Origin: Marinobacterium sp. xm-d-530
Lineage (GTDB): Bacteria > Pseudomonadota > Gammaproteobacteria > Pseudomonadales > Balneatricaceae
Direction of reading: 5' to 3'
Assembly (NCBI RefSeq): GCF_013283365.1
Contig: NZ_WBYM01000004.1
Location: forward strand, 62,001 to 126,000
DNA length: 64,000 nucleotides
In this document: in pieces, positions 49,211 through 58,081 of the stretch
How the letters are laid out: each line of letters begins with the position of its first letter
Position numbering within the stretch: the stretch's first letter is position 1
Notes under the pieces: generated by a model
What the model was told of the DNA's origin: nothing
Seen by the model: the letters and a program-made list of their open reading frames with translations, nothing else
Database searches by the model: none
Translations under genes and position numbers: made by a program

Positions 49211-50517
49211 CGGATGGTCTCCAAACGCTTTTTAATTCTCTTATGTGTGTTGGCGTTCAACCTAAAATCGCGAACCACTAACACGGCTATGACTTTAAAT
49301 ACGCTGGGGATAAGTGCGTAGATCAATGCGAGCGCTAAGGGTGTTTGACCCACCATTTCAAGCAGACCAAAGGCGAGGGTGGCTGAGAGTGCCAGTGCCA
49401 GTTTTGTGATCATGTTCCACAGTGCAAAGAGCAAATTGGTTTGGGATTGTCCAAATCGCCACTGATGGTAATCAGCGACGTCAGCCTGAATCGCATGGGG
49501 TATCGCCAGATCAGCGCCCAACATCGCACCGGTTAATAGACAGATAGGAATGAATAACCAAGCAGTGTCACTACCCAGCATACTGGCGGGTACAAATACG
49601 ACGGCACTAATCAACATACCCGTTCGCCAAAGATCGATTCGGTCTAGGGTTCGCGTCAGCTTAATCCATACTGGGATTGAGAGGATGCAAGAGAGAAAGT
49701 AGATCGCAATGTAGAGTGTTCGGTCACTCTCTGGTAATAAAAGAACCATTGTGATGTAGAGCGGAAACAGCGTCGCAGGAACGCCATTCGCTAAACCATT
49801 AAAAAACCAAGAGATTGCCAGTCTCTTTGCTAAGCGATTTCGTTGAATCGGTCGCCATGTGGAGGCTGAATCTGTTTGAGAGTCCTCTTTTCTATTTAAA
49901 GGTTTTAAACGAACCTTAGCCATCAATAGTGTCAGTGTGATGGACCCCAGTAGCAGTGCAATCCAAACAATGGCTCTGAGTGCTTCGGTGCTTGAGTAAC
50001 CAAGATAGACCATCAGTGCAGGTATGAGCGCGGAGAGCAGAAGGCCTATCAACCCCAAAAACTCCCTAAACGAAGCGATCGTTATGCGCTCTTGTGCATC
50101 GCTGCTTAGACGTACTAGCCAGCTTAGGTAGGGGATTTGAATCAGCGTCCAACCAAAAAAGAGACCTATTAAACCTAGACTCATAGAGATGGCAACAAAG
50201 GATTCTGCGGGATAGATCAATAGAAGTGAGGATGGGATACAGATCAACCCACCTGCAATGATGACCGCTCTTTGAGTTGTGTCTGATAGTCGGTCATTTA
50301 ACTTCCCTATGAAGGGATCTACGACGAGATCTGACGCTCTTGCAAAAAAAAGAATCAGCGCGATCAGACCAAGCGATAAGCCCCACTGTTCGTGGTACCA
50401 GGTGGGTAGGTTGATATAGAGCGCTAGAGTTGGAAGTGAGAGCGGAAGAGCCGGAAGGGCATAAAATCCTATCTGGCTCTTCGAGAGTTTAGTGCTGTAT
50501 TTTGTAGAGTCCGACAT
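49207..50517 (-). CDS. MFS carrier (GPH/melibiose-type sugar:cation symporter-like)
   Basis: A 436-residue protein with about twelve membrane helices; FFARASDLVVDPFIGKLNDRLSDTTQRAVIIAGG is the loop pattern of the GPH cation symporter family. In photo-oxidative clusters a protein of this type accompanies the cfa gene, so a role with lipids or their precursors rather than sugars is possible. ATG at 50517 with GAGGG upstream gives the N terminus MSDSTKYS; it overlaps cfa by 29 bases. Confidence 0.85.
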   Translation of the reverse strand: MSDSTKYSTKLSKSQIGFYALPALPLSLPTLALYINLPTWYHEQWGLSLGLIALILFFARASDLVVDPFIGKLNDRLSDTTQRAVIIAGGLICIPSSLLLIYPAESFVAISMSLGLIGLFFGWTLIQIPYLSWLVRLSSDAQERITIASFREFLGLIGLLLSALIPALMVYLGYSSTEALRAIVWIALLLGSITLTLLMAKVRLKPLNRKEDSQTDSASTWRPIQRNRLAKRLAISWFFNGLANGVPATLFPLYITMVLLLPESDRTLYIAIYFLSCILSIPVWIKLTRTLDRIDLWRTGMLISAVVFVPASMLGSDTAWLFIPICLLTGAMLGADLAIPHAIQADVADYHQWRFGQSQTNLLFALWNMITKLALALSATLAFGLLEMVGQTPLALALIYALIPSVFKVIAVLVVRDFRLNANTHKRIKKRLETIR

Positions 50518-51724
50518 CAATCGAACCCTCTCTAAACCCACCCTCACAATAGGCTAGATAGTAAACCCACATGCGTCTAAAGCGCTCATCGAACGCTTCG
50601 GTCGCCTTGATGCTTGGCCAAGCGTTTAAGAAGTTTCGGCGCCAAATCTCTAGGGTCTTGGCATAATCCAAACCGAACAACTTCTGTTCACAGAGTTTTA
50701 GATCCGCTAACAAGATTTCTCCCTCTAGCGCGGTAGGGCTTGGTAGCATGCCGCCAGGGAATATGTAGCGCTGAATGAAGTCGGCAGAGCTGCGGTACTG
50801 TTCAAAACGATCATCGGCAATGCTAATAATTTGCAGGACCGCGCTTCCCCCTTTCTTAAGACGTTTTTTTAGAGTCTCGAAGTAGGTTGGCCAGTGCTCT
50901 TCGCCGACCGCTTCAAACATCTCTATTGAGACAATGTGATCGTATTCACCTTGGATGTCACGGTAATCGATAAGCTGTAGGTCCGCCTGATTGTTTAAAC
51001 CTAAGCGACTCATTCGATCTTTGGCAAATGCGAGCTGCTCTTTTGATAGAGTGATTCCTGTTACCTTGGCGCCAAACTCTTTGGTCGCTACCTCAGCAAA
51101 ACCACCCCAGCCACATCCGATCTCAAGCACATGCTCACCGGCCTTAAGATCTAACATCTGGCAAATGGTTCGGTACTTGTTGAGTTGTGCCTCTTCCAGT
51201 GTCTCATCACTCTCAAACAGAGCTGAGGAGTAGGTGAAGCTTGGGTCTAACCACTGAGCATAGAAGTCGTTGCCTAGGTCGTAGTGGTAAGCAATATTTT
51301 TGCGGCTGCCCTTTTTCGTATTCGCACGGCCTAAGTGGCTTAAACGATTGAATAAACGCAGAAGGGGGTGGCCCTTTAGGATGTCATTCACTAAGTTTTC
51401 GTTGGCTAGAGCCCAGCGAATAACGCTGACCTCATCGGGTGTTTGCCACTCGCCATCCATAAAGCTCTCTGCAAAGCCGATAGATCCACCTCGGACAAGA
51501 CGACGCAAGGATTTAAAGCTATTAATCTTAATGATGGCGTGATGTTCATTATCTGTCTGCTGGCCAAAGTCATGAATCATGCCGTTGGGTAGCTCAAGAG
51601 TCAGTCGCCCTTTAATCTGTCCATCGAGTGTTTTGTGCAACAGATTCAATGCGCGACGGTTGAACCAACCGAGAGACGACAGCTGCTGGTTGGAAAGGGT
51701 CGTAGTGTATTCAGAAGGACGCAT
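50489..51724 (-). CDS. Cyclopropane-fatty-acyl-phospholipid synthase-like methyltransferase
   Basis: The 411-residue SAM-dependent methyltransferase has the CFA N-terminal domain, then AYHYDLGNDFYAQWLDPSFTYSSALF, the SAM motif VLEIGCGWGGFAEVATKEFGAKVTGITLSKEQ, SIEMFEAVGEEHWPTYF and FIQRYIFPGGMLPS, all Cfa signatures. It methylates double bonds of membrane phospholipid acyl chains. Within this operon it could make cyclopropane or, as with UfaM in Rhodobacter, methylated/furan precursors. Overlaps the DUF1365 gene by 14 bases. Confidence 0.92.
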   Translation of the reverse strand: MRPSEYTTTLSNQQLSSLGWFNRRALNLLHKTLDGQIKGRLTLELPNGMIHDFGQQTDNEHHAIIKINSFKSLRRLVRGGSIGFAESFMDGEWQTPDEVSVIRWALANENLVNDILKGHPLLRLFNRLSHLGRANTKKGSRKNIAYHYDLGNDFYAQWLDPSFTYSSALFESDETLEEAQLNKYRTICQMLDLKAGEHVLEIGCGWGGFAEVATKEFGAKVTGITLSKEQLAFAKDRMSRLGLNNQADLQLIDYRDIQGEYDHIVSIEMFEAVGEEHWPTYFETLKKRLKKGGSAVLQIISIADDRFEQYRSSADFIQRYIFPGGMLPSPTALEGEILLADLKLCEQKLFGLDYAKTLEIWRRNFLNAWPSIKATEAFDERFRRMWVYYLAYCEGGFREGSIDVGLYKIQH

Positions 51725-52505
51725 CAGAAACCCTCGTTTTATTATCGATTAAAACCACTTGATGAGTCGTACCTTTGACTCGTTTTTGAAGTGGTACGCG
51801 TTTAAGCCAGAGTTGGAGCGCTTCCCAATGAATGCCAGCAATCACTTTGAAGGTCATCAAAGGGTATTTAAACAGGACTTTTAGCAGTGTTCTGTTCGTC
51901 AGCTCAGTTCGTTTACCAGTAAAGGTGGCGTGCAGAAGGGACCCTTCTGAGTCGGACTGTCGAATGCAGACAGAGACTCGCTGATGGGGTGCCAGCATGC
52001 GAAACTGATAGGGCGCCTTCATAGGCATAAATGGAGAGACGTAAAAGCTCTTTTCACTGCTTTGACGAATCTGATCACTCTTACTGTTGGTTGGGATCAG
52101 GTAGCTGTGTCGTTCACCGAAGGTGTTGTTTACTTCGTAAAGAATGACACCAAGGTTGCCGTCACAGTCGTAACAGTAGAAGACACTGAGTGGATTAAAG
52201 ACGTACCCAAACATTCTGGGGTAGCAGAGTAATTTGATACTGTGACCATACTCAGACAGCTCGTATTGCAGCAGCTGCTCTCTCACCTGTTCAGCGAGGT
52301 CTCGGTCGCTCCCTTCGCCATGATCACGGTTTTTAAAGCTAAATAGATTCCAACGCTCTTTTGAGAACAGAGTCAGATTAACGTCGAGGCTATCTAGCTC
52401 ATCAAGGTCAATCAACATTGAGGCAACTGAGTAGATGAAACGGTGACGCTTAGGCTTGAAGCGGTGATGCATCACCTTGCCTTCATAGAGCGCGGAGCTA
52501 AACAT
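51711..52505 (-). CDS. DUF1365 family protein
   Basis: The 264-residue protein has the DUF1365 pattern: SALYEGKVMHHRFKPKRHRFIYSVASMLIDLDEL, LLCYPRMFGYVFNPLSVFYCYD, YEVNNTFGERHSY and FYVSPFMPMKAPYQFR. It is nearly always found between an FAD amine-oxidase-like gene and a cfa gene, as here. The biochemical function is not established. One-base overlap with the FAD gene. Confidence 0.92.
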   Translation of the reverse strand: MFSSALYEGKVMHHRFKPKRHRFIYSVASMLIDLDELDSLDVNLTLFSKERWNLFSFKNRDHGEGSDRDLAEQVREQLLQYELSEYGHSIKLLCYPRMFGYVFNPLSVFYCYDCDGNLGVILYEVNNTFGERHSYLIPTNSKSDQIRQSSEKSFYVSPFMPMKAPYQFRMLAPHQRVSVCIRQSDSEGSLLHATFTGKRTELTNRTLLKVLFKYPLMTFKVIAGIHWEALQLWLKRVPLQKRVKGTTHQVVLIDNKTRVSDASF

Positions 52506-53863
52506 TAGGCTGCGCTCTCGGATGTTTGTGTTGTTCTAACGGGCTCTTGAACATGAATACGTCCATTGGGGTTGTCGACGGTCCAAGGTCGCAAAGCGCC
52601 TCCGAGCTGTTCCGCAACTGCGAGGCCTGATTGGATACCATCTTCGTGGAAACCATAGCCCATCCAAGCACCGCAGAACCAACTGCGTTGTTGACCTTGA
52701 ATGGCCCAAATCTCCTTCTGTGCCTCAATGGAACGTTGATCAAACGCAGGGTGGTCGTATAGGAAACTGCCAAGAATCTTATCGGCTTTAGGTTCTTCGA
52801 TAGGATTGAGTGTGACAAACACATCTTGTTTGGTTTGCAGAGGCTGCAGTGCGTTCATCCAATAGGTCACTGCAAGCTCACCTTCGCCTTGATCGCTTGA
52901 GGCCAGATAGTTCCAAGCTGACCAAGCACCTTTACGGACTGGCATCTGGTTAGTGTCAGTGTGTAACAGCGCACGATTGCGTTGGTAAGGAAAGGCGCTC
53001 AGAAGTCGCTGCTCTTCCGGTGTTGCGTCAGACAGCATCTCAAGGGTCTGATCAGCATGACAGGCAAATACCACCTGGTCGAAGCGACGCTTCTGTCCGT
53101 GGTGATCGATCAGAGTAACTCCGTCAGCATCGCGTTCGACACGGTGTACGCGAGCATTCAAGATGACGCCATCACCCAGTTGCTCAGCGATTTTATTAAC
53201 GTATTGGCGACTACCACCTATCACTGTACGCCACTGTGGGCGGTCCTTCACTTGAACGAGACCATGGTTCATGCAGAAACGCATAAAGGTCTCTGCAGGG
53301 TAGTCCAGCATCTTATCCATGGGCGTTGACCAGATTGCAGCGCTCATGGGCAGAAGGTGCTCATTAATGAAGGTTTGACTGTAACCCTCGCGCTCCAAAA
53401 GCTGTCCAAGCGTTAATTCGGCCAGACTAGGGTCGTTATGGAGTCGATCAGAATCTTTGTAAAAAGCTAAGATCTCACGAAGTAGACCCCAATGTTTAAA
53501 AGAGAGGAGGTTGCGGCGCTGTGCAAAAAAGCCGCCCAAGCCAGAGCCACTATACTCCACTTTGCCTTTCTCTAGTGAGACGCCGAAGGTCATATTGGTA
53601 TCGGTAGTGTCTACTTCGAGATATTTGAAGAACTCGACCAGATTGGGATAGTTAACGGGGTTGAATACAATAAACCCTGTATCCACCGGAACGTTGCCTT
53701 CGGGAGTGTCGATCTCAACGGTATTTGAGTGGCCGCCAAGGCGATCATCTTTTTCAAAAAGTGAAACGTTATGGCGTTTACTTAAAAGCCAGGCGGCGGA
53801 TAATCCGGAGATACCAGAACCGATAACTGCGATATTCAATGGTTTTAAAGGCCTTACATTCAT
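52505..53863 (-). CDS. FAD-dependent amine-oxidase-like oxidoreductase
   Basis: The 452-residue flavoprotein starts with the dinucleotide-binding motif IAVIGSGISGLSAAWLLSKRHNVSLFEKDDRLGGHSNTVE and has VDTGFIVFNPVNYPNLVEFFKYL, AAIWSTPMDKMLDYPAETF and FCGAWMGYGFHEDGIQSGLAVAEQLGG at the C terminus. It belongs to the NAD(P)/FAD group paired with DUF1365 and cfa in RpoE-ChrR regulons. A desaturase-like role on methylated acyl chains, as proposed for UfaD of Rhodobacter, is possible. ATG 53863 is used; ATG 53875 is an alternative. Confidence 0.9.
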   Translation of the reverse strand: MNVRPLKPLNIAVIGSGISGLSAAWLLSKRHNVSLFEKDDRLGGHSNTVEIDTPEGNVPVDTGFIVFNPVNYPNLVEFFKYLEVDTTDTNMTFGVSLEKGKVEYSGSGLGGFFAQRRNLLSFKHWGLLREILAFYKDSDRLHNDPSLAELTLGQLLEREGYSQTFINEHLLPMSAAIWSTPMDKMLDYPAETFMRFCMNHGLVQVKDRPQWRTVIGGSRQYVNKIAEQLGDGVILNARVHRVERDADGVTLIDHHGQKRRFDQVVFACHADQTLEMLSDATPEEQRLLSAFPYQRNRALLHTDTNQMPVRKGAWSAWNYLASSDQGEGELAVTYWMNALQPLQTKQDVFVTLNPIEEPKADKILGSFLYDHPAFDQRSIEAQKEIWAIQGQQRSWFCGAWMGYGFHEDGIQSGLAVAEQLGGALRPWTVDNPNGRIHVQEPVRTTQTSESAA

Positions 53864-53896
53864 TATTGAGTCCATGCAAAAACAAGCTTGAATTTC

Positions 53897-53924
53897 GTTA
53901 CGAACAGTCTACCTTGATAGATCA
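53897..53924 (-). promoter_or_regulatory. Predicted ECF-sigma promoter of the FAD-cfa operon
   Basis: On the minus strand TGATCT (53924-53919) is followed by 18 bases and TAAC (53900-53897). This fits the TGATCC-N18-TAAR-like pattern of Rhodobacter RpoE. It lies about 22 bases before the likely gene start. Confidence 0.65.
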
Positions 53925-53989
53925 AAAGATGTCGGTTATTTTCAAAAAAGTGGCCAACGGTCAATTTTTACTATTTACTGTTCAAAATG

Positions 53990-54018
53990 TGATCCATTTA
54001 TAAACCCTCTAACGTAGT
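53990..54018 (+). promoter_or_regulatory. Predicted ECF-sigma promoter of the sigma-chrR operon
   Basis: TGATCC (53990-53995) is the exact -35 of the RpoE/ECF11 consensus. A possible -10 (TAGT, 54015-54018) lies 19 bases on, one base wider than in the divergent promoter. It implies autoregulation. Confidence 0.6.
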
Positions 54019-54055
54019 GAAAGCGATGACTGATAACAGATCCGAGGAAACTGAT

Positions 54056-54631
54056 GTGACTGCAGCAGTGGCAATAGCGGAGCAAAAAAAGAAGAAGGAG
54101 CGGGATGCATGGTCAGACCTGCTCGCGTCGCTTTCTGAAACCCGCAGTAAAGTGGATTTCAGCCGCTTATACGAACATTTTGCACCCAGAGTGAAAGCGT
54201 ACATTATCCGTTTTGGAATGCCGGTAGCGGCAGCCGAAGAGCTGACACAGGAATCGATGCTGGCCGTATGGCGTAAAGCGCACCTGTACACGCGCAGCAA
54301 AGCCAGTGCCAGTACCTGGATTTTCACATTGGCAAGAAACCAATGCATCGATCGCCTTCGCAGAGAGAAAGCGGTTGAATACGAGTTACCTGAAGAAGAG
54401 ATCGATCCCGATCAACGTCATTACGGCGAGCATGCCGTTCTTGAAGAGAGAATGAGTGGAGCCATCGCCAAGTTGCCTGAAGCTCAGGCACAGGTTCTCT
54501 ACCTCTCATATTATGAGGGTAAGAGTCATTCAGAAATTTCCGAGCAGTTAGGTATACCGCTCGGCAGCGTTAAATCGAGATTGAGATTGGCATTCAGCAA
54601 ACTCAAAGCTCATTGGGGAGAAGAAGAGTGA
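54056..54631 (+). CDS. rpoE: ECF RNA polymerase sigma factor, RpoE/ECF11-like
   Basis: The 191-residue protein has region 2 (DFSRLYEHFAPRVKAYIIRFG, AEELTQESMLAVWRKAHLYTRSKASASTWIFTLARNQCIDRLRRE) and region 4 (LPEAQAQVLYLSYYEGKSHSEISEQLGIPLGSVKSRLRLAFSKLK). With the ChrR gene next to it, it corresponds to the singlet-oxygen-responsive RpoE of Rhodobacter. GTG at 54056 has GAGGAA 7 bases upstream; GTG 54017 lies over the predicted -10 and ATG 54026 lacks a ribosome binding site. Confidence 0.9.
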   Translation: MTAAVAIAEQKKKKERDAWSDLLASLSETRSKVDFSRLYEHFAPRVKAYIIRFGMPVAAAEELTQESMLAVWRKAHLYTRSKASASTWIFTLARNQCIDRLRREKAVEYELPEEEIDPDQRHYGEHAVLEERMSGAIAKLPEAQAQVLYLSYYEGKSHSEISEQLGIPLGSVKSRLRLAFSKLKAHWGEEE

Positions 54632-55278
54632 AAATAAGTCATCATCTTGACGATGCTACCCTTATGGCACGTGCCGCCGGCGCGCTGTCTGATGGTATGA
54701 CACTGTTGGTTGATAGTCATCTTCACTGGTGCAAGACCTGTCAAACTAAAGCGTGGGAAGCAGAGTGTATCGGCGGTGAGTTACTTTCTGACATCCAACC
54801 GCAAGCGATGAGCGAAGGCTCTTTAGACTCCATTTTGGGTATGCTCGATGGTAGCGAAGAGGTGGTTGCTGAACGAGCTGTCAAAGTCAAAGGCAGTGCA
54901 GAAGTTCCAGAACCTCTGGCGCAAATTGTCGGATCTGACCTGGATGCCATTGAGTGGAAGCGTCTTGGCCCGGGTGTGCAACATTACGATTTTAATTTCC
55001 CTGGAGAGGGAGCGTGTCGTCTTCTTAGAATTCAGCCTGGCGTCTCTGTGCCGCACCATACCCACAAGGGTAATGAGCTGACGATGATCCTTCGTGGCTC
55101 GTACAGTGACGATGTGGGGCGTTTCTGTCAGGGCGATGTCGCAGATCTTGATGAAGAGATCAAACACCAGCCGATCGTTGATACCGGTTCTGAGTGCATC
55201 TGTCTGATCGCAACTGAAGCGCCACTTAAATTTACAGGTATTATGGGTCGTCTGGCTCAGCCATTCATTGGTCTGTAA
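54628..55278 (+). CDS. chrR: ChrR-type zinc anti-sigma factor
   Basis: The 216-residue protein has an N-terminal zinc anti-sigma domain (ISHHLDDATLMARAAGALSDG, with HLHWCKTC giving the His-x3-Cys-x2-Cys site) and a C-terminal cupin (RLLRIQPGVSVPHHTHKGNELTMILRGSYSDDVGRF). In Rhodobacter, ChrR holds RpoE inactive until singlet oxygen appears; the cupin is needed for that response. GTG at 54628 follows GGGGAG by 7 bases and overlaps the sigma gene by 4 bases. Confidence 0.93.
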   Translation: MKISHHLDDATLMARAAGALSDGMTLLVDSHLHWCKTCQTKAWEAECIGGELLSDIQPQAMSEGSLDSILGMLDGSEEVVAERAVKVKGSAEVPEPLAQIVGSDLDAIEWKRLGPGVQHYDFNFPGEGACRLLRIQPGVSVPHHTHKGNELTMILRGSYSDDVGRFCQGDVADLDEEIKHQPIVDTGSECICLIATEAPLKFTGIMGRLAQPFIGL

Positions 55279-55294
55279 TCACTATTGAAATAAG

Positions 55295-55324
55295 AAGACC
55301 GGTTTTAAAGCCGGTCTTTTTTTT
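55295..55324 (+). terminator. Intrinsic terminator between chrR and phr
   Basis: The stem AAGACCGG/CCGGTCTT (inner TTTAAA can add to it) ends in eight T residues, 10 bases before the photolyase start. It would limit read-through from the sigma-chrR operon into phr. Confidence 0.9.
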
Positions 55325-55333
55325 GGGGAAAAC

Positions 55334-56719
55334 ATGAATATCGTCTGGTTTCGCAATGACCTTAGAGTAGCCGCAAACCCAGCATTGGAAGCTGCGCAAC
55401 GTAATGGATTGGCCACGGTGGCCCTTGTCTGTCTGACTCATGAGAGCTGGTCGGAACATAACGAATCGCCTCAACGTATGGGGCTATGGCGAGATCGGTT
55501 ACTGCAGGTTAAAGGCGAGCTTGAATCTCTGAATGTGCCTTTAAAAGTGATTCAGGCAGGGCACTTTGATCACTGTGCCAGTGCCATTAGAAACCTGGCA
55601 ACAGAGTTGTCAGCAACTCACTTTTTCTTCAATCACGAGTATCCACTAAATGAGCAGTTGCGCGATGATGCAGTCGTTGCAGCCCTTCAACCCGATGTGA
55701 GCTGTCAGGGCTTTCATGGTGAGGTGATCATTCCACCGGGTGAGGTTAAAACTCAAACGGGCACAGACTTTAAAGTCTATACCCCATTCTCGCGTGCATG
55801 GCGGGCAGCGTTACCTCGATTTGACTACCTAATTAAAGCGATGAACATCCCTTTTCCAGCTGCCTCTGTTCCCTCGGATGAGATTCCAGATGATCTTGGC
55901 TGGCGCCCACTGTCCTATGATAAAGAGTTGTGGCCCGTTGAGACCGAAGCGATCCGTGAACGTGTCTACGAGTTTGTCCGTGAACGGGAGTTGGATTACA
56001 AAGAGCATCGTGACTTTCCAGCAATCAACGGGACCTCCCAGTTATCGCCTTACTTGACCATTGGTGCTGTGTCACCACTACAGTTGATGCATGTTCAAAG
56101 ACAGGAGCGTGAGAACGATGGCTGGTTAGAGAGCAGTTGGCTCAATGAGATCATCTGGCGTGAGTTCTATCGTCACCTGACGGTTGCGTTTCCAGAGCTG
56201 TCTAAACTTGAGCCGTTTAGACCAGAAACTGAGCAGAAGATTCAGTGGTTGGATCGTGAGCCGCTGTGGCAGGCTTGGTGTCAGGGTGAGACAGGGTTTC
56301 CGATTGTCGATGCAGCGATGAAACAGCTGTTAACAACAGGTTGGATGCACAATCGACTGCGTATGGTCGTGGCCAGCTTTTTAACTAAATTAATTGGCAT
56401 CGATTGGCGCCGCGGTGAGAAGTTCTTTATGGAGCATCTGATTGATGCTGATTTCCCATCCAACAACGGTGGTTGGCAGTGGTCTGCTTCAGTGGGTGCT
56501 GATGCCGCTCCCTATTTTCGAATCTTCAACCCGACTGCGCAAAGCGAGAAGTTCGATGCCAAAGGTGAATTTCTTGTGAAGTGGTTGCCAGAGCTGGCCG
56601 CGCTACCGCCTAAAGAGCGTCATAAGCCGGGGGCAGGGCAGGCGTTTGGTCGTCCCGCGCCGATCATTGATTACTCTCTTGAGCGAAAACGCGCGTTGGA
56701 CGCTTATAAAGAGGGCTAG
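55334..56719 (+). CDS. phrB: Deoxyribodipyrimidine photolyase
   Basis: The 461-residue flavoprotein repairs UV-made cyclobutane dimers with light. It has the photolyase N-terminal domain (IVWFRNDLRVAANPAL), the FAD/DNA-binding core WLNEIIWREFYRHL, TGFPIVDAAMKQLLTTGWMHNRLRMVVASFLTK and the tryptophan-rich FPSNNGGWQWSASVGADAAPYFRIFNP. This points to a class I CPD photolyase. Light-linked damage repair fits the ChrR regulon. It has its own region after a terminator. Confidence 0.94.
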   Translation: MNIVWFRNDLRVAANPALEAAQRNGLATVALVCLTHESWSEHNESPQRMGLWRDRLLQVKGELESLNVPLKVIQAGHFDHCASAIRNLATELSATHFFFNHEYPLNEQLRDDAVVAALQPDVSCQGFHGEVIIPPGEVKTQTGTDFKVYTPFSRAWRAALPRFDYLIKAMNIPFPAASVPSDEIPDDLGWRPLSYDKELWPVETEAIRERVYEFVRERELDYKEHRDFPAINGTSQLSPYLTIGAVSPLQLMHVQRQERENDGWLESSWLNEIIWREFYRHLTVAFPELSKLEPFRPETEQKIQWLDREPLWQAWCQGETGFPIVDAAMKQLLTTGWMHNRLRMVVASFLTKLIGIDWRRGEKFFMEHLIDADFPSNNGGWQWSASVGADAAPYFRIFNPTAQSEKFDAKGEFLVKWLPELAALPPKERHKPGAGQAFGRPAPIIDYSLERKRALDAYKEG

Positions 56720-56760
56720 GATCTGGCACACTTCCTTCCAAGTTTTTTGGGAGAGTGTAA

Positions 56761-58080
56761 ATGGATTGGGAAAGGCTGCTAACGCGCAAACGTTATGGTC
56801 ACGACGAAGTAGAATCGGCGGAGCAGGGTCGAAGCCACTTCCACAAAGATCATGACCGAATCATCTTTAGTAGTGCTTTCCGTCGCTTGGGTCGTAAGAC
56901 GCAAGTGCACCCTATGTCCCTCAACGATCACATCCATACTCGTCTGACTCACTCCATTGAGGTAGGCAGTCTTGGGCGTAGTCTGGGCATTCGTGCCGGC
57001 GAGTTGATTGCTGATCAGCTGCCAAAGGGCATATCGCCTGATGACTTGGGGATGATTGTGCAGTCGGCCTGTCTGGCTCACGATATTGGTAACCCCCCTT
57101 TTGGTCATGCTGGCGAGTACGCCATTCGTGATTGGTTCCGTCAGCGTCAAGAGGATCAGCGTTTCTCGCAGCTCTCTGAAGGCGAGTTTTTAGATCTAAA
57201 AACCTTTGAAGGTAATGCGCAGGGGCTCAGGGTCGTCACCAAGATCGAGAACCATCTCTTTGATGGTGGTCTGCGCTTAACCTACCCAACTCTAGGAACA
57301 CTATTGAAATACCCTTGGACAGCTCGTCACGGTGGTAAGAAGGGTAAGTTCAGCTGTTATCAAGCGGAACTTCCTTTAGTAGCATCACTGGCCAAAGATC
57401 TTGGTCTGCCTCAGCTTGAAGAGGATCGCTGGGCGCGTCACCCTCTGAACTTCCTAATGGAGGCGGCGGATGATATCTGTTACGCCATATTGGATCTTGA
57501 AGATGCTATTGAGTTGAACCTGCTTAGTTTCGATGAGGTTAAACCTATCTTGTTAACGCTCTGCGGCGACCTGGAGTTTGATGATGAGATCTTCGCGACC
57601 CAGGCCTCTGCACGACGTAAGATTTCGGCACTTCGTGGTCGAGCGATGGAGAACATGGTCGACTCAGCGGTGCAGGTGTTTGCCGATCAGCTGCCAGAGA
57701 TCTTGTCAGGTCAATATCAGGGTGAGCTTCTCAGTGATGGCGATCCCATGGTTAGAGATGGGTTGGCTGCAGCGAAACGTATCGCCCAAGAGCGGGTCTT
57801 TCCAGACAATCGAAAAGCAGAGCTAGAGGTGGGTGCCTATACTATTCTAGGTGTGTTGGTTGAGGCTTTTATCGAGGCGGTCTGGGAGCAGCACCAAAAG
57901 CAGGGAGAAGATCTCTGTTATCGCAGTGAAAAGATTATCGGTCTGATGGGGATTCATGCCCCCTCTTCGGGTGAGTCGCTCTATCAAGGCTACATGCGTG
58001 CCTTGGACTTTATTAGCGGTATGACCGACTCCTATGCAAGCTACCTTGCTCGACAGATCGGTGGAGGAATAAAGGTTTAA
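56761..58080 (+). CDS. dgt: Deoxyguanosinetriphosphate triphosphohydrolase
   Basis: Dgt splits dGTP into deoxyguanosine and triphosphate. The 439-residue HD-domain protein has FSSAFRRLGRKTQVHPM, TRLTHSIEVGSLGRSLG (first His), CLAHDIGNPPFGHAGE (HD pair) and MEAADDICYAILDLEDA (Asp), as in the family. Start ATG has no strong ribosome binding site but fits the family N terminus. Followed one base later by yciH. Confidence 0.94.
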   Translation: MDWERLLTRKRYGHDEVESAEQGRSHFHKDHDRIIFSSAFRRLGRKTQVHPMSLNDHIHTRLTHSIEVGSLGRSLGIRAGELIADQLPKGISPDDLGMIVQSACLAHDIGNPPFGHAGEYAIRDWFRQRQEDQRFSQLSEGEFLDLKTFEGNAQGLRVVTKIENHLFDGGLRLTYPTLGTLLKYPWTARHGGKKGKFSCYQAELPLVASLAKDLGLPQLEEDRWARHPLNFLMEAADDICYAILDLEDAIELNLLSFDEVKPILLTLCGDLEFDDEIFATQASARRKISALRGRAMENMVDSAVQVFADQLPEILSGQYQGELLSDGDPMVRDGLAAAKRIAQERVFPDNRKAELEVGAYTILGVLVEAFIEAVWEQHQKQGEDLCYRSEKIIGLMGIHAPSSGESLYQGYMRALDFISGMTDSYASYLARQIGGGIKV

Positions 58081-58081
58081 T

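Noticed and set aside
55205-55230. TGATCG in chrR as an ECF promoter for phrB
   Set aside because: No acceptable -10 at 18-19 bases; the sequence is coding.
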